Source: RYN-230 sp963829725 (GTDB lineage Bacteria > Actinomycetota > Actinomycetes > Streptosporangiales > Streptosporangiaceae). From it: DNA of 64,000 bases. The notes below the pieces were generated by a model that was not told the DNA's origin, searched no databases, and saw nothing but the letters and a program-made list of their open reading frames with translations. Both the position numbers and the translations under genes were made by a program. The stretch covers positions 124,001 to 188,000 of the forward strand of contig CAWHJW010000019.1 in assembly GCA_963829725.1 (NCBI GenBank), in the 5' to 3' direction. Shown in pieces: positions 62,827 through 64,000 of the stretch (position 1 is its first letter; each line of letters begins with the position of its first letter).

Positions 62827-64000
62827 TCAGCGTGCTCGTCCCCCGGGTTCCGGCGCCGGCTGCTCCTGGCTCGGCCCGGGGCCGGGCTCGGGTTGGTGCA
62901 GGCCGAGGGCCTTGGCCAGGGGGGTCGCGGCGAGGCCGTAGATGCCGACGGTTCCGACGATGACCAGGAACGTGGCGGGCAGCAGCTTGGCTGCCCCGCC
63001 GATGTGCATCGCGGCGAGCGGGGCGGAGAAGCTGGCGGCGGTGGAGGCCGCGACGATGCCGCGGGGGTCCATGGAGCCGATGAAGATCCGTTCCCTGGTG
63101 GTCAGGCTGGTGCGCACGGTGGCCACCGCGGCGACGGCCGGGCGGACCACCACGACGAGCAGGAACACCAGGGCGAGCGCGGGCCAGATCACGCCGCGCA
63201 GGGACGCGGGGGTCACGGTGGCGGAGATGGCGATGAACAGCGTCCCGATGGCCAGCTGGACGATGGTCTTGAGGAACGGCCGGTCGTCGGGCAGGTCGAT
63301 CCCGCGCAGGTTGGCCAGGATGATCCCCATGGTGATGGCGGCGACCAGCCCGGTGTCATCCCGCAGCGCGTCACACAGGCCGGCGGTGGTGATCACCGTG
63401 GCGATGATGGCCTGGGCCGCGAGGACTCCGGTGATCTTCAGCTTCTTCAGCAGGAGCCACAGCACCAGGGTGCCGGCGGCGCCGCCAGCGACGCCGATCC
63501 CGATCCGGGCGGCGAAGGTGAGCAGGCCGTGCAGCAGGTGGTGGGTGTGGGTGGATTGCAGCTCATTGAAGACGACGACGGCGATGATCGCGCCGATCGG
63601 GTCGATGGTCGTGCCCTCGTAGCTCAGGATCGTGGTCAGCTTCGCTCCCGGCCGGGCGGCGGCCAGGATCGGGGTCACGACGGTGGGGCCCGAGACGATC
63701 AGGATCGCGCCGAGCATGACGGCGGCCTTCGAGGACAGCCCGAGCAGCAGGCCCCCGAAGAAGCCAGCGCCGGCCCAGGTCATCGGGATGCCCAGATTGC
63801 ACAGCCGGTTCAGCACGCGGCGGCTCTCGCCGCCCAGCCCCTTGGTGGTCAGGTCGAGCCCGCCGTCGAACAAGATGATCGCCACGGCCAGGCTCACCAG
63901 CGGCGGGAACGCCGCCCCGAATATCTTGTCCGGGTTGACCGCCGTGATCAGGGTGCCCGCAGCGAACCCGACCGGCAGCAGCAAGATGATCGCCGGGATG
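62827..64000 (-). CDS. CPA1-type cation/proton antiporter, N-terminus beyond the window
   Basis: The frame is open past base 64000, so about 391 residues of a longer protein are visible. It contains about ten membrane helices with LAVAIILFDGGLDLTTKGLG, SGPTVVTPILAAARPG, YEGTTIDPIGAIIAVVVFNE and DPRGIVAASTAASF. The DPIGA and neighbouring Thr/Asp pattern matches the ion-binding helices of NhaP-type Na+(K+)/H+ antiporters. The C-terminus ends in a short Pro/Glu tail without a regulatory RCK domain. It would exchange cations for protons at the cytoplasmic membrane. Confidence 0.88.
   Translation of the reverse strand, partial: IPAIILLLPVGFAAGTLITAVNPDKIFGAAFPPLVSLAVAIILFDGGLDLTTKGLGGESRRVLNRLCNLGIPMTWAGAGFFGGLLLGLSSKAAVMLGAILIVSGPTVVTPILAAARPGAKLTTILSYEGTTIDPIGAIIAVVVFNELQSTHTHHLLHGLLTFAARIGIGVAGGAAGTLVLWLLLKKLKITGVLAAQAIIATVITTAGLCDALRDDTGLVAAITMGIILANLRGIDLPDDRPFLKTIVQLAIGTLFIAISATVTPASLRGVIWPALALVFLLVVVVRPAVAAVATVRTSLTTRERIFIGSMDPRGIVAASTAASFSAPLAAMHIGGAAKLLPATFLVIVGTVGIYGLAATPLAKALGLHQPEPGPGPSQEQPAPEPGGRAR

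Overview
The window reads as a very GC-rich actinobacterial chromosome. It has GTG/TTG starts, ATGA-type overlaps, mycothiol-type and F420-type protein families, an actinobacterial high-affinity [NiFe] hydrogenase and several small actinobacterial membrane proteins. A soil, Streptosporangiales-like organism would fit, but the genus cannot be fixed from sequence alone. I see no rRNA, tRNA, CRISPR array, intact insertion sequence or phage genes.

Layout. 1-4.1 kb: two fumarase/aspartase-superfamily lyases around a PLP enzyme, then a frameshifted acyl-CoA dehydrogenase. 4.2-12.8 kb: a mixed accessory zone with intact enzymes (PPOX, Nudix, TTC38-like, 1-Cys peroxiredoxin, MBL hydrolase) among many gene remnants (alpha-galactosidase, UgpC-type ATPase, LysR, MetE-like, class II aldolase, alpha/beta hydrolase). 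12.8-21.6 kb: a BBE-type FAD oxidoreductase, a large LuxR/MalT-type regulator, small membrane proteins with an operator-like array, and a tryptophanase/tyrosine phenol-lyase gene carrying one frameshift. 21.6-26.6 kb: a tightly overlapping six-gene minus-strand operon (DUF6282-like amidohydrolase, PIG-L/GalB-like hydratase, RraA/GalC-like aldolase, GntR, two-domain extradiol dioxygenase, NAD(P) dehydrogenase) that looks like an aromatic ring-cleavage pathway.

27.3-31.1 kb: a cupin, remnants of a carboxymuconolactone decarboxylase and of dihydropteroate synthase, then one 962-codon PabB-PabC-PabA fusion for 4-aminobenzoate synthesis. 31.1-33.2 kb: a membrane Ser/Thr kinase bracketed by two long perfect palindromes. 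33.2-47.2 kb: a hydrogenase island. One arm (minus) is tandem-SIS protein, maturation protease, hypC, hypD, hypE, hypA, hypB. The other (plus) is hhyS, hhyL, a NifU/Rieske-like protein, DUF5947-like and DUF6084-like proteins, a roughly 505-residue accessory protein and two small membrane-type proteins. A GHKL-like/HTH regulator sits at the divide with CRP-like and GGACA-type dyads. The island probably makes a group 1h enzyme that scavenges trace H2 and feeds electrons to respiration; hypF is not in the window.

47.2-64 kb: endonuclease III, TetR/MarR/FAD-oxidoreductase/aldehyde-dehydrogenase genes, a collapsed MFS gene behind a striking AT-rich operator, further remnants, a coiled-coil/SAP protein, a broken DUF389 gene, stress-type small proteins and a CPA1 antiporter running off the right edge.

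About a dozen genes carry frameshifts or stops. Some lie in otherwise full-length genes and may be sequencing errors; others are clearly truncated remnants.
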